Source: Pyrenopolyporus hunteri
Lineage: Eukaryota; Ascomycota; Sordariomycetes; Xylariales; Hypoxylaceae
DNA length: 64,000 nt
Assembly: GCA_902806595.1 (NCBI GenBank)
Contig: CADCXC010000009.1
Span: forward strand, 1,674,001-1,738,000
Reading direction: 5' to 3'
Shown: one piece after another, positions 23,856 through 36,400 of the stretch
How the letters are laid out: each line of letters opens with the position of its first letter
How positions within the stretch are numbered: the first letter of the stretch is position 1
Translations under genes and position numbers: made by a program
Notes under the pieces: generated by a model
Told to the model about the DNA's origin: nothing
Seen by the model: the letters and a program-made list of their open reading frames with translations, nothing else
Database searches by the model: none

Positions 23856-24733
23856 GGGAATCTGGGCGGACAATCGACGACGGCCCACGGCGGCTACTGA
23901 ACTAGGGGTAATGGTGATCGTTGGAAGTCGCGGTGGCCGGTAACTGCCAACTATTTGAAAAATTTGGTGATTTGGAGGCTCGGCGCCCGAGGCATTGGAG
24001 ACTGGTTCTTTTTAGCATGGAGTATGGCCCGTTCCGGAGTTGGAGGACGTTATCAAAATAATTAAACGGGGAGAGCTGGATCATAGGAAAGTATGGCCTC
24101 CCCAACCGAGCCTCGTCGTCTGATCAATAGGACGCGAGTGAATGGGAGGGGAGCCCAGCAGCCGAAGCTCACACTACTTTCTTATCGTTAAAGAAAAGGC
24201 ATCCATACCTACCGTATGAGAGATTGCAAATACATGTTTTTAATTGTTTGCACTCGTTAACCTATCAACATTTTGCTCCTCCCCTTGTGTTGCTACGGCA
24301 AACTAACAACCATCCCACCACCACAGCGCGGAGTCCATGATCTACGCTTGAAATTTGCGCTAGAGGTCTTCAATACTCTACGGACTAGGTATTTGACGAC
24401 GCGCCTTAAAACAAACATTAGGTACCTAAGTTTAATATTTACACTATCCTTAAGCCTTTTTTTTTTTCTTTATATTTTCCTGTCTACGCCGGCAGGACAG
24501 CCCTACTAAGTGAAGTGAATCAAATTTAGCACGGCAACAAATCTGAGAAACTTCCCAAAGAGAATCCTAATTGACTGCTACAAATATCGCCAAGTCTTCG
24601 CGAAGCAGTCCTCAAATGTACGTTGGTTCGTCAGTTTAACTTCCTTGGTCCTCATTCATACTGAATAAATTTCCAAGCCCGACGGCCATTCACGGACTAT
24701 TGCAATTCAGACGCTGAAGCCGATATCGGGATC
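23856..24733. other. Intergenic
   Basis: About 0.9 kb between two plus-strand genes. It has a T-rich run near 24456-24470 and no gene. Confidence 0.5.
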
Positions 24734-25828
24734 ATGGCATCCGGTAACAACACCGCCGAGAGCATCATCAAGTCTAAGGAAACCGACGACATCGCGACGG
24801 AGGATATGGCGGGGAAGGAGCTAGAGCTTTGCCATCCTACAGAGCGATCAAAGACGGATGCCGATACAGCCAACAGTCCCCAAAGCGCCCTGTTTCCACT
24901 CGGTCGGCTTCCTTATGAACTCCGGCGAAAGGTCTGGACATGGGCAGCCGAACAAGCTGCACACGCGGTCAGCCGTCGTTTCCCAGAGTACGTTCGTTAC
25001 TGGAACATCCGGATGCATCGACCCCCATATATACAATACCATATGCAGAGCATCCCCGGCGATGTCTTACCGGCTGTACGAGAACTTTTCCTCCCGCTAT
25101 TCCAAGCAAGCAAGGAAAGCTGTGAAATTGCCAGCAAATACATCTCCAAAGTCTACCAACGAAAGGCGGCGCCTGTACTCTCTCTCAAGCGCCACGACAC
25201 CTTTATACTGTGGGCTCGGTCGATGGACCTGATGATCTTTACCTCGGAAATCTCGAGCGAGCGCATGATATCCCTAAGCCGGTATACGTGGGCTCCCCGC
25301 TTTCCCGAGATATTGCAGGGCCGTTACGAAGAGCAGATACAAGACATTGCCTCCATGATGAACGTATTTGTCACGGCGGCAGTATTCAGGCAAGACGAGT
25401 TCAACTTAGCGCGTCAGTATCTACTGCTGAGCTTCAGGTCTCTCCAGACCCTGTACCTCGACATCACCAGCCTAGAGGATCTGTCAATCGAAGACAGAAC
25501 GCCGCCCCATTACACCTACTTCCCGGGCCCGCTCTTGGTATTGGGCGAGGTGTGCAACAGGGAATTTAAGTTGAAGTACGAGGACATTAGAAGCTTCTCC
25601 GACGCGTACCGAAAGAAACTCCCGAAGCGCCGTTGGGACATCGACTCGACGGAAGATGGAGAACTCCCGGGTTGCATCGGTACCGATTGGAGGACGTACG
25701 AAACGTGGAGGAGCAAATATATGGACGACTTCCTCTGCTCCCTCGATAAATTCCGTAAGCGGGGTATCGAATGCCTCCTAGTTTGCCAGTGTCGGTGGAA
25801 TAAGAACCACTGCGCTTCCTTTGGTTAG
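24734..25828 (+). CDS. 2EXR domain-containing protein
   Basis: Single exon, 364 aa, ATG 24734 to TAG 25828. After an acidic, disordered leader of about 50 residues comes the 2EXR signature: an aromatic-start strand followed by GRLPYELRRKVWTWAAEQ and then AAHAV. This F-box-like helical motif is found in very large fungal families. The rest is a long helical/strand mix (RELFLPLFQASKESCEIASK, SLQTLYLDITSLEDL) as in other members. The role of the family is unknown; it is lineage-expanded and often sits near repeats. It is the last gene before the AT-rich block, whose edge is about 0.77 kb downstream. Base composition is normal, so RIP has not spread into it. Confidence 0.88.
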   Translation: MASGNNTAESIIKSKETDDIATEDMAGKELELCHPTERSKTDADTANSPQSALFPLGRLPYELRRKVWTWAAEQAAHAVSRRFPEYVRYWNIRMHRPPYIQYHMQSIPGDVLPAVRELFLPLFQASKESCEIASKYISKVYQRKAAPVLSLKRHDTFILWARSMDLMIFTSEISSERMISLSRYTWAPRFPEILQGRYEEQIQDIASMMNVFVTAAVFRQDEFNLARQYLLLSFRSLQTLYLDITSLEDLSIEDRTPPHYTYFPGPLLVLGEVCNREFKLKYEDIRSFSDAYRKKLPKRRWDIDSTEDGELPGCIGTDWRTYETWRSKYMDDFLCSLDKFRKRGIECLLVCQCRWNKNHCASFG

Positions 25829-26589
25829 AGCATAGTAAGTCATTCCTATATGAGGCGAAAGGTGCTATATACATATCCACGTGCTGACTAAGAATAATAC
25901 AGCCGACCATCCGGTGGTGGATGATACTTTATCAAGGAGGCGGAATTCTACGAAGTTGCGGGCGCGTGTTGGTACATTCCACACGATGTGACCTTGGGCT
26001 CTATCCCGAGATAGGGGTACTAGGAAAGGCTAGGCAAGGTGGGAGAGCCAGGAGCCCTGAGGATATGCCACGCATAATATGAGAGATGGCGTACATAGGT
26101 AGTTAGCTTCGCTGCGGTTTAGCTAGAAGCTTGAATTATTAGGACAACCGACACTTAGGTCGTAGACAACTACGAACTATTGATGTTTAATATTCAACCC
26201 ATCTCAGAAGAGAGCTCCGCGCACCCCCTTTACGTAGCACTTCATTCCCGACCCGACCCGTTTTTCCTCTTGTCAGGAAGTGCTCGGGTGACGGAGGGGC
26301 GAGTATAGGTTCAAGGCTTTATGAGGGAGCTACGGACGTCTAGACGGACTAGAAAGTATCGTCATGAGACTGTGCCAACGCGCTAATATAGGTCCCGTTA
26401 TCTGCCTGGGTACCTGGGTATGTAGCCTTCCCGTAGCGGGTACGCGTTATGCGTAATTTCTGCCCGTTCAATTTATCTCGACATTACCCGTGCGCACGGG
26501 CTCTGGCTGATATACATTGTATTAATGCCGCTAAACCTGCTGTAATTATAGTGTTTTTTAGGGCGCACTCTCTTCATTTCTACCCTGGC
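25829..26589. other. Normal-composition flank left of the AT block
   Basis: About 0.76 kb of ordinary composition with no gene. It ends abruptly at the terminal inverted repeat. Confidence 0.6.
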
Positions 26590-26596
26590 CTAAATG
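26590..26596. repeat. Possible 7-bp target-site duplication, left copy
   Basis: CTAAATG directly outside the left inverted repeat. The corresponding position outside the right repeat (54829-54835) reads TTAAATA. The two differ by one C/T and one G/A change, both of RIP type. Confidence 0.45.
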
Positions 26597-26649
26597 CCCG
26601 AAACCGCTAAACCGTTAAAACTCATGGTTCTATAATTTAATTACATAGT
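26597..26649 (+). repeat. Left terminal inverted repeat of the 28 kb block
   Basis: 53 bp whose reverse complement recurs at 54777-54828. Core shared without change: AAACCGTTAAAACTCATGG. The copies differ by six transitions and a one-base indel. The outer part repeats the motif AAACCGYT twice. AT-saturated sequence begins directly inside it. Confidence 0.88.
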
Positions 26650-29600
26650 TTATATAAAATATATATTACGTCCCCATTATATAATTAACGTTAATCGTTA
26701 TTATAATAATTAATAAATTTTAACGTTATTTACTATTATAATTATAATATATTTTAACGTTATTTTTTATTATAATTATAATAAATTTAAAAATTACTTT
26801 ATTATAATTTTAAATGTTAAAATATAACTCGAATTAATAATTTAATTAATTTATTTACGAAATTATCTTACGATATTATTATTAAATTTTAATATTCGAA
26901 TTATTTAATTTAATTTATTATAATAAATAATTATATTTTAAAATTTTTAATTGTTTTAAATGTAATATTCGAAGTATATTATTATTAAATAGTTTATTTA
27001 TTATTAATATATATCGATAATAAAATAAGGGTTATTTTAAATGTATTGATCGATTTAGTATATTTAAATACGTTTATTAAATATAATTAAAATAATAATT
27101 TATTAAATCGATATTAAATTTAATATATATTAAACCGATATAAATATTTACTTTTATTATTATTATAATGGTATTTTATGTAAATATTATAAAGATAATT
27201 AAATATAATAATATAATGTCGAAAAGGGTTTTATTTTATTTTATAGTTCGTGTAAATACGTTTCGAAAGTAAAACGATATTAATTATTATAACGTAAATA
27301 ATTAAAATTTATTAAAAATTGATTTAATTAAAATAATTTAATTAAAATTTATTTTTATAGTTATTAATTAACGATTAATATTACATAAATTTCAATTTAT
27401 AATATTTTTAATTTCGATTATAAATATAATTATTAAGGGATAAAATTTATTTAATTTTTAATTATAAATAGGTATAGTTAATTTAATAAATTTAACGATG
27501 TTAATAAAATTCGATAAAAGTGATTATATATTTAAATCGTTAATTATATAATTAATAACTTTATTAATAAACATTTTTCGGATTTTTATTAAAACTTAAG
27601 TAATATAATCGAATATATTGATATTTTTTTTTATTTTAAGTTATTTATAATTATTGTCGGTAAATAAACGAAAAATGTATAATATAAATCGAAAAGGGAA
27701 ATAATTTTTCGTTAGATTTTAGTTAAAAACTTTCATTTAATTTTAATTAAAATTTAATTTATTATTAATAAGGTCGAAAATTTTTATATAATTAATAAGT
27801 TTATTTTTTCGTTTAAAAATATCGATAGTTCGATTTTAAAAATAAATACGATATTATATTCGAGGATAGGTGTTTTTCGATAGGTTAACTTTTTTTTAAA
27901 TTAATCTTTTAAAGGAAAATCGAATAAAAAATATAATAAATTTTTAAATATTATTAATTCGATAACATTTAAACGATATCGACGAAATAAAAAGTTCGAA
28001 CCTTTATAATTATATGTTAAATATTAACGGTTAAAATAATAATTATTTAACATTAATAAAAATTATATATAATTATAAAAATTAAATTTACTTATTTATA
28101 TGTATATTTAAATATATAAAACGATACGTTTTAATTTTTTCATTAAAGTTAATATAATTAATAAACGATATTTTTTTAAAAAAATGCGTTAAATAATGAA
28201 TTTTTATTATATTATTAGGGAAAATAAAATGGTGGAAATAAAATTATTTAAAAGAAATAAAATACCACGAATATATTATTTTATAATTTTATATAAATTT
28301 TATTTAATTTTAACGTTACGTGTTACGAAAACGGTTCGAATATATAAATATATAATAGTTTAAAAATAAATTAATAAAACTTTCGAATCGTATTTTAAAC
28401 GATAACGAAGCGTAATAACTTTTAAAATAATATATTTATACTAGTTATTTTTAAATTAACTTATGTTTTAGATATAAATATTAATAAGAAGTAGATTTTA
28501 AAAAAAATTATATTTATTAATTTACATTATATTTTAATAAAGTTTGATTAAAGTTTTAATTATTTATTATATAATATAAATGGCATTTATTAAATAAAAG
28601 TGTTCGTATTTTATATGTATAACTCGGGCGTATATATAAACTTATAAAAAAAAAACGTATATAAAAAAAGTTAATTTTAAAAAAAAAACGAAAGGAAAAA
28701 AAAAGGTTTTATTTTATTTACGTATCGCGTAACGTTTTTATAATTATTTTATTACTTAAAAACATTTAACGTTAATTTTATTAAATTTTAACACTTTTTA
28801 CATTATTAATTTTTTTTTAATTTTATATTTTTTATACAATAATTAAATTAAAAAGCGTACTATAATTATAAGGTTTAATTTTACGGTCGAAAAACTTTTT
28901 ATTTAATTAATTTATTTATAAAAACATTTAATTCGATTTAATAATAAATTCCTTTTTATTATAAACGATTTTAACTTTTTATTTTTATTAATCGATATAT
29001 ACTTTATATTTCGAAAAAAATTTTTTATTACCTAAATATTTTTTTAACGTAATAATTAGGTTTTTTTCGAATTTCGAAGGTTAATTAATACGTTAATTAT
29101 ACACGTTTTAAACTTATAAAAAACATTAATTTTTACGAAAAATTTTTAATAAAAATGTTCGTTTCGTAAAAGTAAAATATATTTTTAATAAGATATATAT
29201 TTTATAAAAAAACTTTAATAAATGTTACGGTAAAAATTTTTTATTATTTTCGATTTTATATAAACGTATTATAAAAATGGTTTAATATTTATTTAATATT
29301 TAATATTTACATTTTATTAAACGATAACATTTGGAAATTCGATATAATTAAAGTAGATTTCGTTTTTTTATATTTTTTTATTATTTTTAAATTTTATATA
29401 ATATAAAATATAATTTCGAAATAATATTAAAATATTTCACTTAAGTTTACTTTTAAGGTTAAATATCTTTTTTTTTTATATATTCGATAAATTAATAATT
29501 AATAAAAACGTGTTAAATAATCGTCGGTTAAAATAAACGATCGAATAAATTAACGTTAAAAGTAATTTTTAAAATATTTAATTAATATTAACGAATATTT

Positions 29601-32201
29601 AAATAACGATTATCGTTTATTTTATTTTAAAAAAACGATTTAATATTTATTATATACGCGATAAAAATACGTAAATCGTAATATTCGGTAAATAAAGTAT
29701 TTTTTAATTAACATTTAATTTTAAAATAAAATCGATTATCGATTTTATTATAAACGGAAAATATATTCGAGCGTACTTTCCGGAAATGAATATAATATCG
29801 AAAAAGAAAGTAATTTAAAAAGTTATCGCGTTTACCTTTTAAATTTATTTTATAATTAAAGTGATAACATTCGATTTAATTAATGTTAATTTTTTTCGAT
29901 AACTTTTATTAATTTATAATTTCTTATATAATAAAATTAAATTCGATGTTACGAATATATAACATTTAATTAATTTAATTTAACGAATAATAAATATATA
30001 TTTTCGTAGATAAATCTTTTTTAATTTAAAAAATAAATTTAATATACGATGTAATTAATAAAAGAAACTTTTATAATTTTAGATATACGATATAAGTCGA
30101 ACGGAAATACGAAATTTAATAATTTTTTCGAATTTTAAATGCGATTTATATTACTTTTGTTGTTTAAAAACGATAAAAATAAACTTAATATTCGAATTAT
30201 TTTTAACGATAAAAATAATACGAGGTTATACTTTATTATTTTCGCTAATAAAATATAAATTAATTTAACGATTTTAAAAAAATTAATTTTCGGTTTTTAA
30301 TAAATTAAAATAAAAAAAAAAAAATTTATTAACTATATATTTATATTTAATTTATCGATTTCGTTTCGATCGTTTATATTTATTTTTATCTTCGATTTTA
30401 TTTTACGATTATATAAACTTAACGTTATTAACGTATTATTTATTATTATTTAGTTGGATATATCGAGGTTTATTATTTTAATTAAATTTTTAAAAGTTTA
30501 ATTTTTTATTTTTTTGCTTTTTTAATTAACGTATTTATTTTATAACTCGGCATTTTATAAAATGGATTATTAAAAAAATTAATTATTAGCGATAATTTCG
30601 TATTTAACGACGACATTAAATGTAAAAAAACGACGCGATATTAATTAATATAGTGTGGCGTTAATGTTTTTCGAGTAGTCGACGTTTGCGATAATAAGAA
30701 ATGAAAGTTTAATTAAAGTAATTTAAGGGCGTTTATTTAGGGAAATTTTTATATAAAACACGTTTTTAATTTCGGGGACGAAGGTTTAATTTTATGTTTA
30801 AGGCGTAATGTTATTTTATAAATTATTTTATAAGTATATTATCGAAATATTATTTTGGGATAAATTTTTATTTATATTATTATTTTTTTAAAGATAGATT
30901 TATTCCCGTATTTTGATTTTTTTTAGTAAAAATTTTAATTTTATTGTTTATTTAATATATAAAGGACGGTATCGAAAATATGATTGATATATACGATAGT
31001 TAATACATCGAAAAAATATAGTTGTTAAATTTTTTTATTATTTTAACTTTAGTAGTAGTTTTTTTAAAGGTTTTAAAGGGCGATAGTAATAGTAAATGAT
31101 TAATTTAGGCGTAATTTTATGGTTATATTTTGTTTTATTTTAATTATTAACGGATTTTTATTAGTTAGGTACGAAAAAACTTTTAAATTTTAAAATTTTT
31201 ATTTATTAAAAAGATATATATTATAATAAATATATTTAAATAATAATATAATAAGATATAAACGCGTTAATTACGATTAAAATAGTTAAAATTTTTTAAC
31301 TTTAGAAATAAAGTTAAGATTATTTAGGGTTTATAATATGTAAAAAATAAATACGTAAAATTAACGTAAAAAAAATTATTTCAAATAAAGTATTAATAAT
31401 AAAATATATAGTGTAGATATAATATAAATAATAATATTATTAATTATAATAATTAATTAATTATTATAATATTATTATTACGTAAAATACTTCTATTTAA
31501 TATATAATAAATAACGAAATTAAATACTTTAATTAAGTGGGTAGGGATGATTATATTAAAAATAGTTATTAACGTTTAATTATAATTATAAAAATAATTA
31601 AATTTTTTTTTATAATAACTTTAATAATTACATTCATTAATGTTTATTATATATATATTTAATATATAAATAAGAAATATAGTTTAAACGATAAATTTAA
31701 TAATAAAATAATAAAAAAATACGTTAAATATTTAAATAAATATTTAAATAAATTATTAAGGATAATTAAACGTTAAATTATATAAGAAATTTACTTTAAT
31801 TTTAAATTATTATAAACTCGAATTTTAAAAGATTACTTAAATAAATAAATACTTACTTAAATAATTATTTACTTTTTTATTTAAATATTTATTTATTTAA
31901 TAAATGTATATTTTACGTTAATATTATAAAAAAGAAAGGAATAAAAATTAAATCGTAATTTTTAAAATGGTAAAATTTATAAAAGAAGGTAGTAAAGTTA
32001 TTTTTATAAATTATTTTTATATAAACGGGATACATATTATAAATTTCCGTTTTTATTTTCGTAATATTTTTATAATTACTTTAATAATTTTTATAAATAT
32101 CACATTAATTAATAATTTATATTATTTTAAAGTATTTATTAATATAAATTTAATAATTTCGATTATATTTTATTTAATATTAAATATATTACGATTTAAT
32201 A

Positions 32202-33417
32202 CGATAGGTTTAACCTTATTAAGTAATCGGTATCGAGGCTTCGGCCGGGTACGCCGTTGAAGTTTATATATAAAACCGCGGTTTTTCGAATCGCGATTTA
32301 ATTTTTTCTTTTTTTTTTTTTATAATATTAATAAGATTTAATTGTTAATTTTTAATATTATACGTTATATTAAAATAATAATAAATTTACAATATAATTT
32401 AATTAATTTTATAGTAAATTAATTTTAAATTTATAATATTTTATAAAAAATAAACGATATATTATATACGGTAAACGGTATATATACGTATTATTTTTTA
32501 CTCGATAATTTTATAATTATTTTAATAATTTTAGTTATAATAATCGTATTAATTTATTATTTATATAATTTTAAAGTTTATTTAAATACGAATTTAATGA
32601 TATTAATTATATTTTATTAAAATTTTTATAATATTATTTATTTTATTATTCGAATTAATTAAATTTATTTTAAAGAAAATTATATAATTGGCTTTATTAT
32701 TTAAAATAATATTATTAACTTATAATAACATTTAATTTTATTTAAATTTTATCTTTTAAAATAATTTAATTTTTATAATTTTTTAACTTTATAATTATTA
32801 TTTCGATATTATATATTTTTATTATAAATTTAAAACCGATTTTTATATTATTTATATCGCCTTTTATTAATTTTTTTAATTTCGATTTCGATTAAAACGA
32901 TTTAAATAAAGATTTTATCGATGAAAATATATTATTTTTCGTCGAAATTTATTATCTTAAATATTTTAATACGTATTTAATATTATTACGATTTTTTATT
33001 TTAAACGATAAAAATATCGATTTTAATTTCGTTTATTATATTTGTTATATTATCGTTAAAAACGTTTAATTAAATATATATTAATCGAATTTAAATAATA
33101 AGTTTAAAGTTTTTTTAATTATATTTAAAAATTTTATTATTGTAATTTTTTTTTCGCGATTTAATAACGGTATTTTTCGAGTTAAAATATATTATTTTTA
33201 TATTTAAATAAAATTTAAACGTAAGTTTATTTCATTTTATTAATTATTTAATACGGTGCGTAATATCGAAAATTAGGAATTAAATTTCGTTAATATTATA
33301 AAAAAAAAAAGAAAAATTAAATTACGGTTTAAAAAACCGCGATTTTATATATAAGTTTCGACGGCGTAATCGATCGAAACTTCGATGTCGATTATTTAAT
33401 AAGTTAAGTTAATTACA
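32202..33417. mobile_element. Nested inverted-repeat element, copy A (about 1.2 kb)
   Basis: The ends at about 32202-32390 and 33230-33417 are inverted copies over about 190 bp, including the blocks TTATATATAAAAYCGCGG and a T-tract followed by TATAATATTAA. Nearly all mismatches are C/T, G/A or CG/TA swaps. The left end keeps a GC-rich patch (GGCTTCGGCCGGGTACGCCG) that is less mutated than its surroundings. The interior is AT-only. Long repeats and a short body suggest a foldback- or MITE-like element. Confidence 0.7.
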
Positions 33418-36400
33418 TTAAATTATAATATAATTTTAATATTAATATTATTTTAAAACTTTATTTAATCGTTTTAACTTTTAATTATTAAATATTTTTT
33501 TACGGTAATTTATCGTATTTATAGCGAGCTTTTTAAATTTATAATATATTTTTTCGTAAATTTCGTATTTTATCGAAAAAAAGTAACGAAACCGTTTATA
33601 TTTACGATAAATACTATAAGATTTTTTTATTTTATTACGGTTTCGAATAAACGTATATTATATTTAAAATTATCGATATTTAATTTATTAATAATACGAT
33701 AAACCGTTATTTAAAAAATTTAACGATACATTCGAAAATCGATAAATTAAATAATATACTTTTTTTTCGTATTAATATTTATACGATAATCGATAAAAAA
33801 AAGTTAATTTTTTTCTTTAAATTTGAAAAGAAACGATATATATTAATAATATATATATTTTATTTATAACTTCGATATATTTTCGAATAAAAATTTTTAT
33901 ATTATAATCGTAAATGTTAAACTTTATATAATTTTAACCGTTAATTTTTTTTCGTACGATTTATTTAATTTATTTTTAATATTTCGATACTATATATATT
34001 CGAGTCGAACGTCGAGTCAGTTAATATTTTTATTCGTTAAATTAAAAATACCGGGGAAATGTTTATTATTTTTACGTAATTTACTCGATTAATATTTACG
34101 ATTTTTTTTATACCCGTTATTTATATTCGAAACGAATCGAGTAATTTTTAAAATAATAAACGTTTTCGATTTATACGAAATTAAACGTTTCGAAAATATT
34201 TTTCCGTTTTTTAAAAATAAATAATGTATTTTAATAACGATAATAATATATATTCGTAAAATATTAATAATAACGAAAAAAAATATTATAAAAGTTAAAA
34301 ATTTTATTATTAAAATATTTTAAATAACGATTTAATGTTTAATTTATCGCCGTCTTCAAGATTCATTAATAATAATAATTATAATAATTGTATAAAAAAA
34401 ACGAAGGTTAAAACGAAAGTTTCTTTCGATTATAAAATTTCTTTTATAAAAAAAACCGTTTTTTTAAAGTGTAAAAATTAATATTAAATATAATATTAGT
34501 TAAATTTATAAGGTAATAAATAAAATATACGAAACGAATTAATACGTTTTCATATTAATGATGTTAATATAAGAGTTTTTAAATAATTTTATTCGAATAA
34601 AAATATAACCTCGTTATTTATATTTTAATAATTAAGAAAAACTTCGATATTATTATACTTTACATATTATTAACGGTTTTTTTCACGTCGTTACCACTTT
34701 TTATTTTCTTTTTTAACTTTAATTTTTTTAATAATTTTAACTTATATTATCGAATAAGTCGTTTAGATTATTTAAGTGGAGTACGTTACTATTTTAAAGT
34801 TTCGATGGTAATTTACGTGCGAATCGAAATTTAATTATTCGACGTTTTTTAATTATATGGTTTATATTAAAAAGTATATCGTTTTATTATGTCGTTATTA
34901 TTAAAGTTATATTTAATGGTTATTTAATGTTAATTTAAGTTTTTTTAAAAGGGTTTATTTCGAGGTTTTTTATAATCGATAATTATTTATTATATATTTT
35001 TTAAGTAATTTTAAAAAATTTATTACGTTAAGTTTTTCGTTAATGTCGATTGGATAAGGTTTATATATGGAAATATATAGGAAGGTACGATTATACGAAT
35101 GAAGTTATTATTAACGTTATTATTTTTTATTAATCGATTTATATTTAAATTTTACAAAAGTTATTATATCGAAAAATTAAAGATTTTATTTAATTTTATT
35201 TTATTTATATTTTTCGTAATACGTTATATAATAGGAATAATTTTTATTTACTTTTTTTTTTATATTTATAATTTTTATAAGTATTTACGTAATTTATTAA
35301 ATTATAAAATAATTTTAATATTAATTTATCGATTATAATATGTATTTTTATAATATTTAAAAATTTAATCGTTTAAATTTATTTTATAAACTTATATATT
35401 TAAAAAAATAAATTTAATGATGTATATATTTAAAAACGTAAATTTAATAACGTAAGTTTAAAAAAATAAATATATGTTTAATTTTTTTCGAAAAATTTAT
35501 ATTTTAAAGGTCGAAAAATAAGTTTCGAAGGGATTTTAACGTCGTTATATTTAGGAAGGGTATGGTAATTTTTATTAATAAAACTTTTACCGTTATTATT
35601 ATAAAATATTACGAAAAATAATAAATTTAAAGTTTAATCGATTATAAAAAACGTATAAATATTAATTTTATTAAAGTTTTATAAGTTATTTAAAGAATTA
35701 AATTTATTAAAGTAATTATTTAAGTTATTTTCGAATTTTTTTTCGAAGTTATAATTATTAAATTCGAAATTCGATTTAAAATTATCGTCGTTATTTAATC
35801 TCGTATATTTATTATCGTAGAAATTATAATTAATATAATTATAATTAATATTAACTTAATTATAATAACGTTATTATTTAATGGTAAAAAAATTCGATTT
35901 TTTTATATTAATAATTTTAATATTTAATTTGTTAAATTTAGTCGAAGGAAGGTTTTAAGTAATTTTTTTTAAATTTTCGTTAATATTAATGAAATTAATA
36001 AAAAATATATCGTTTTTTTCGATATTGTTAAATATAACAAAGGTATATTTATTATAAAAACTTTAAGTTAATTTAATAAATAAATATTTTATAAATATTC
36101 GAAAAATCGATATTAAAAGAATGTTATAATAATGTATAAACGTTTTTATATCGAAATCGTTAAATTTATTTAAAAGGTTTAATACGTACGTATATAAACA
36201 ATAACGGTTATTTATATCTTTATCGAGTTTCGAGAAAATTATAAAAACGTTATAATCGAAAAGATAGTAGATATCGTTACGAAGGTATATTTTATTATTA
36301 TTAAAAATATATGTAGTATTAATTTTATAAGTTAAAAAAAATCTTTATATGTCGTTTTTTTTTATTTAAACATTTATATTTTTAGGAATAATATAATTAT

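Noticed and set aside
31967..32260. Open frames in the AT block (also 35099-35338 and 40221-40433)
   Set aside because: Composition is what AT-rich DNA codes by chance (Ile, Asn, Phe, Tyr, Leu); no conserved motif. The first one runs into the end of the nested repeat.
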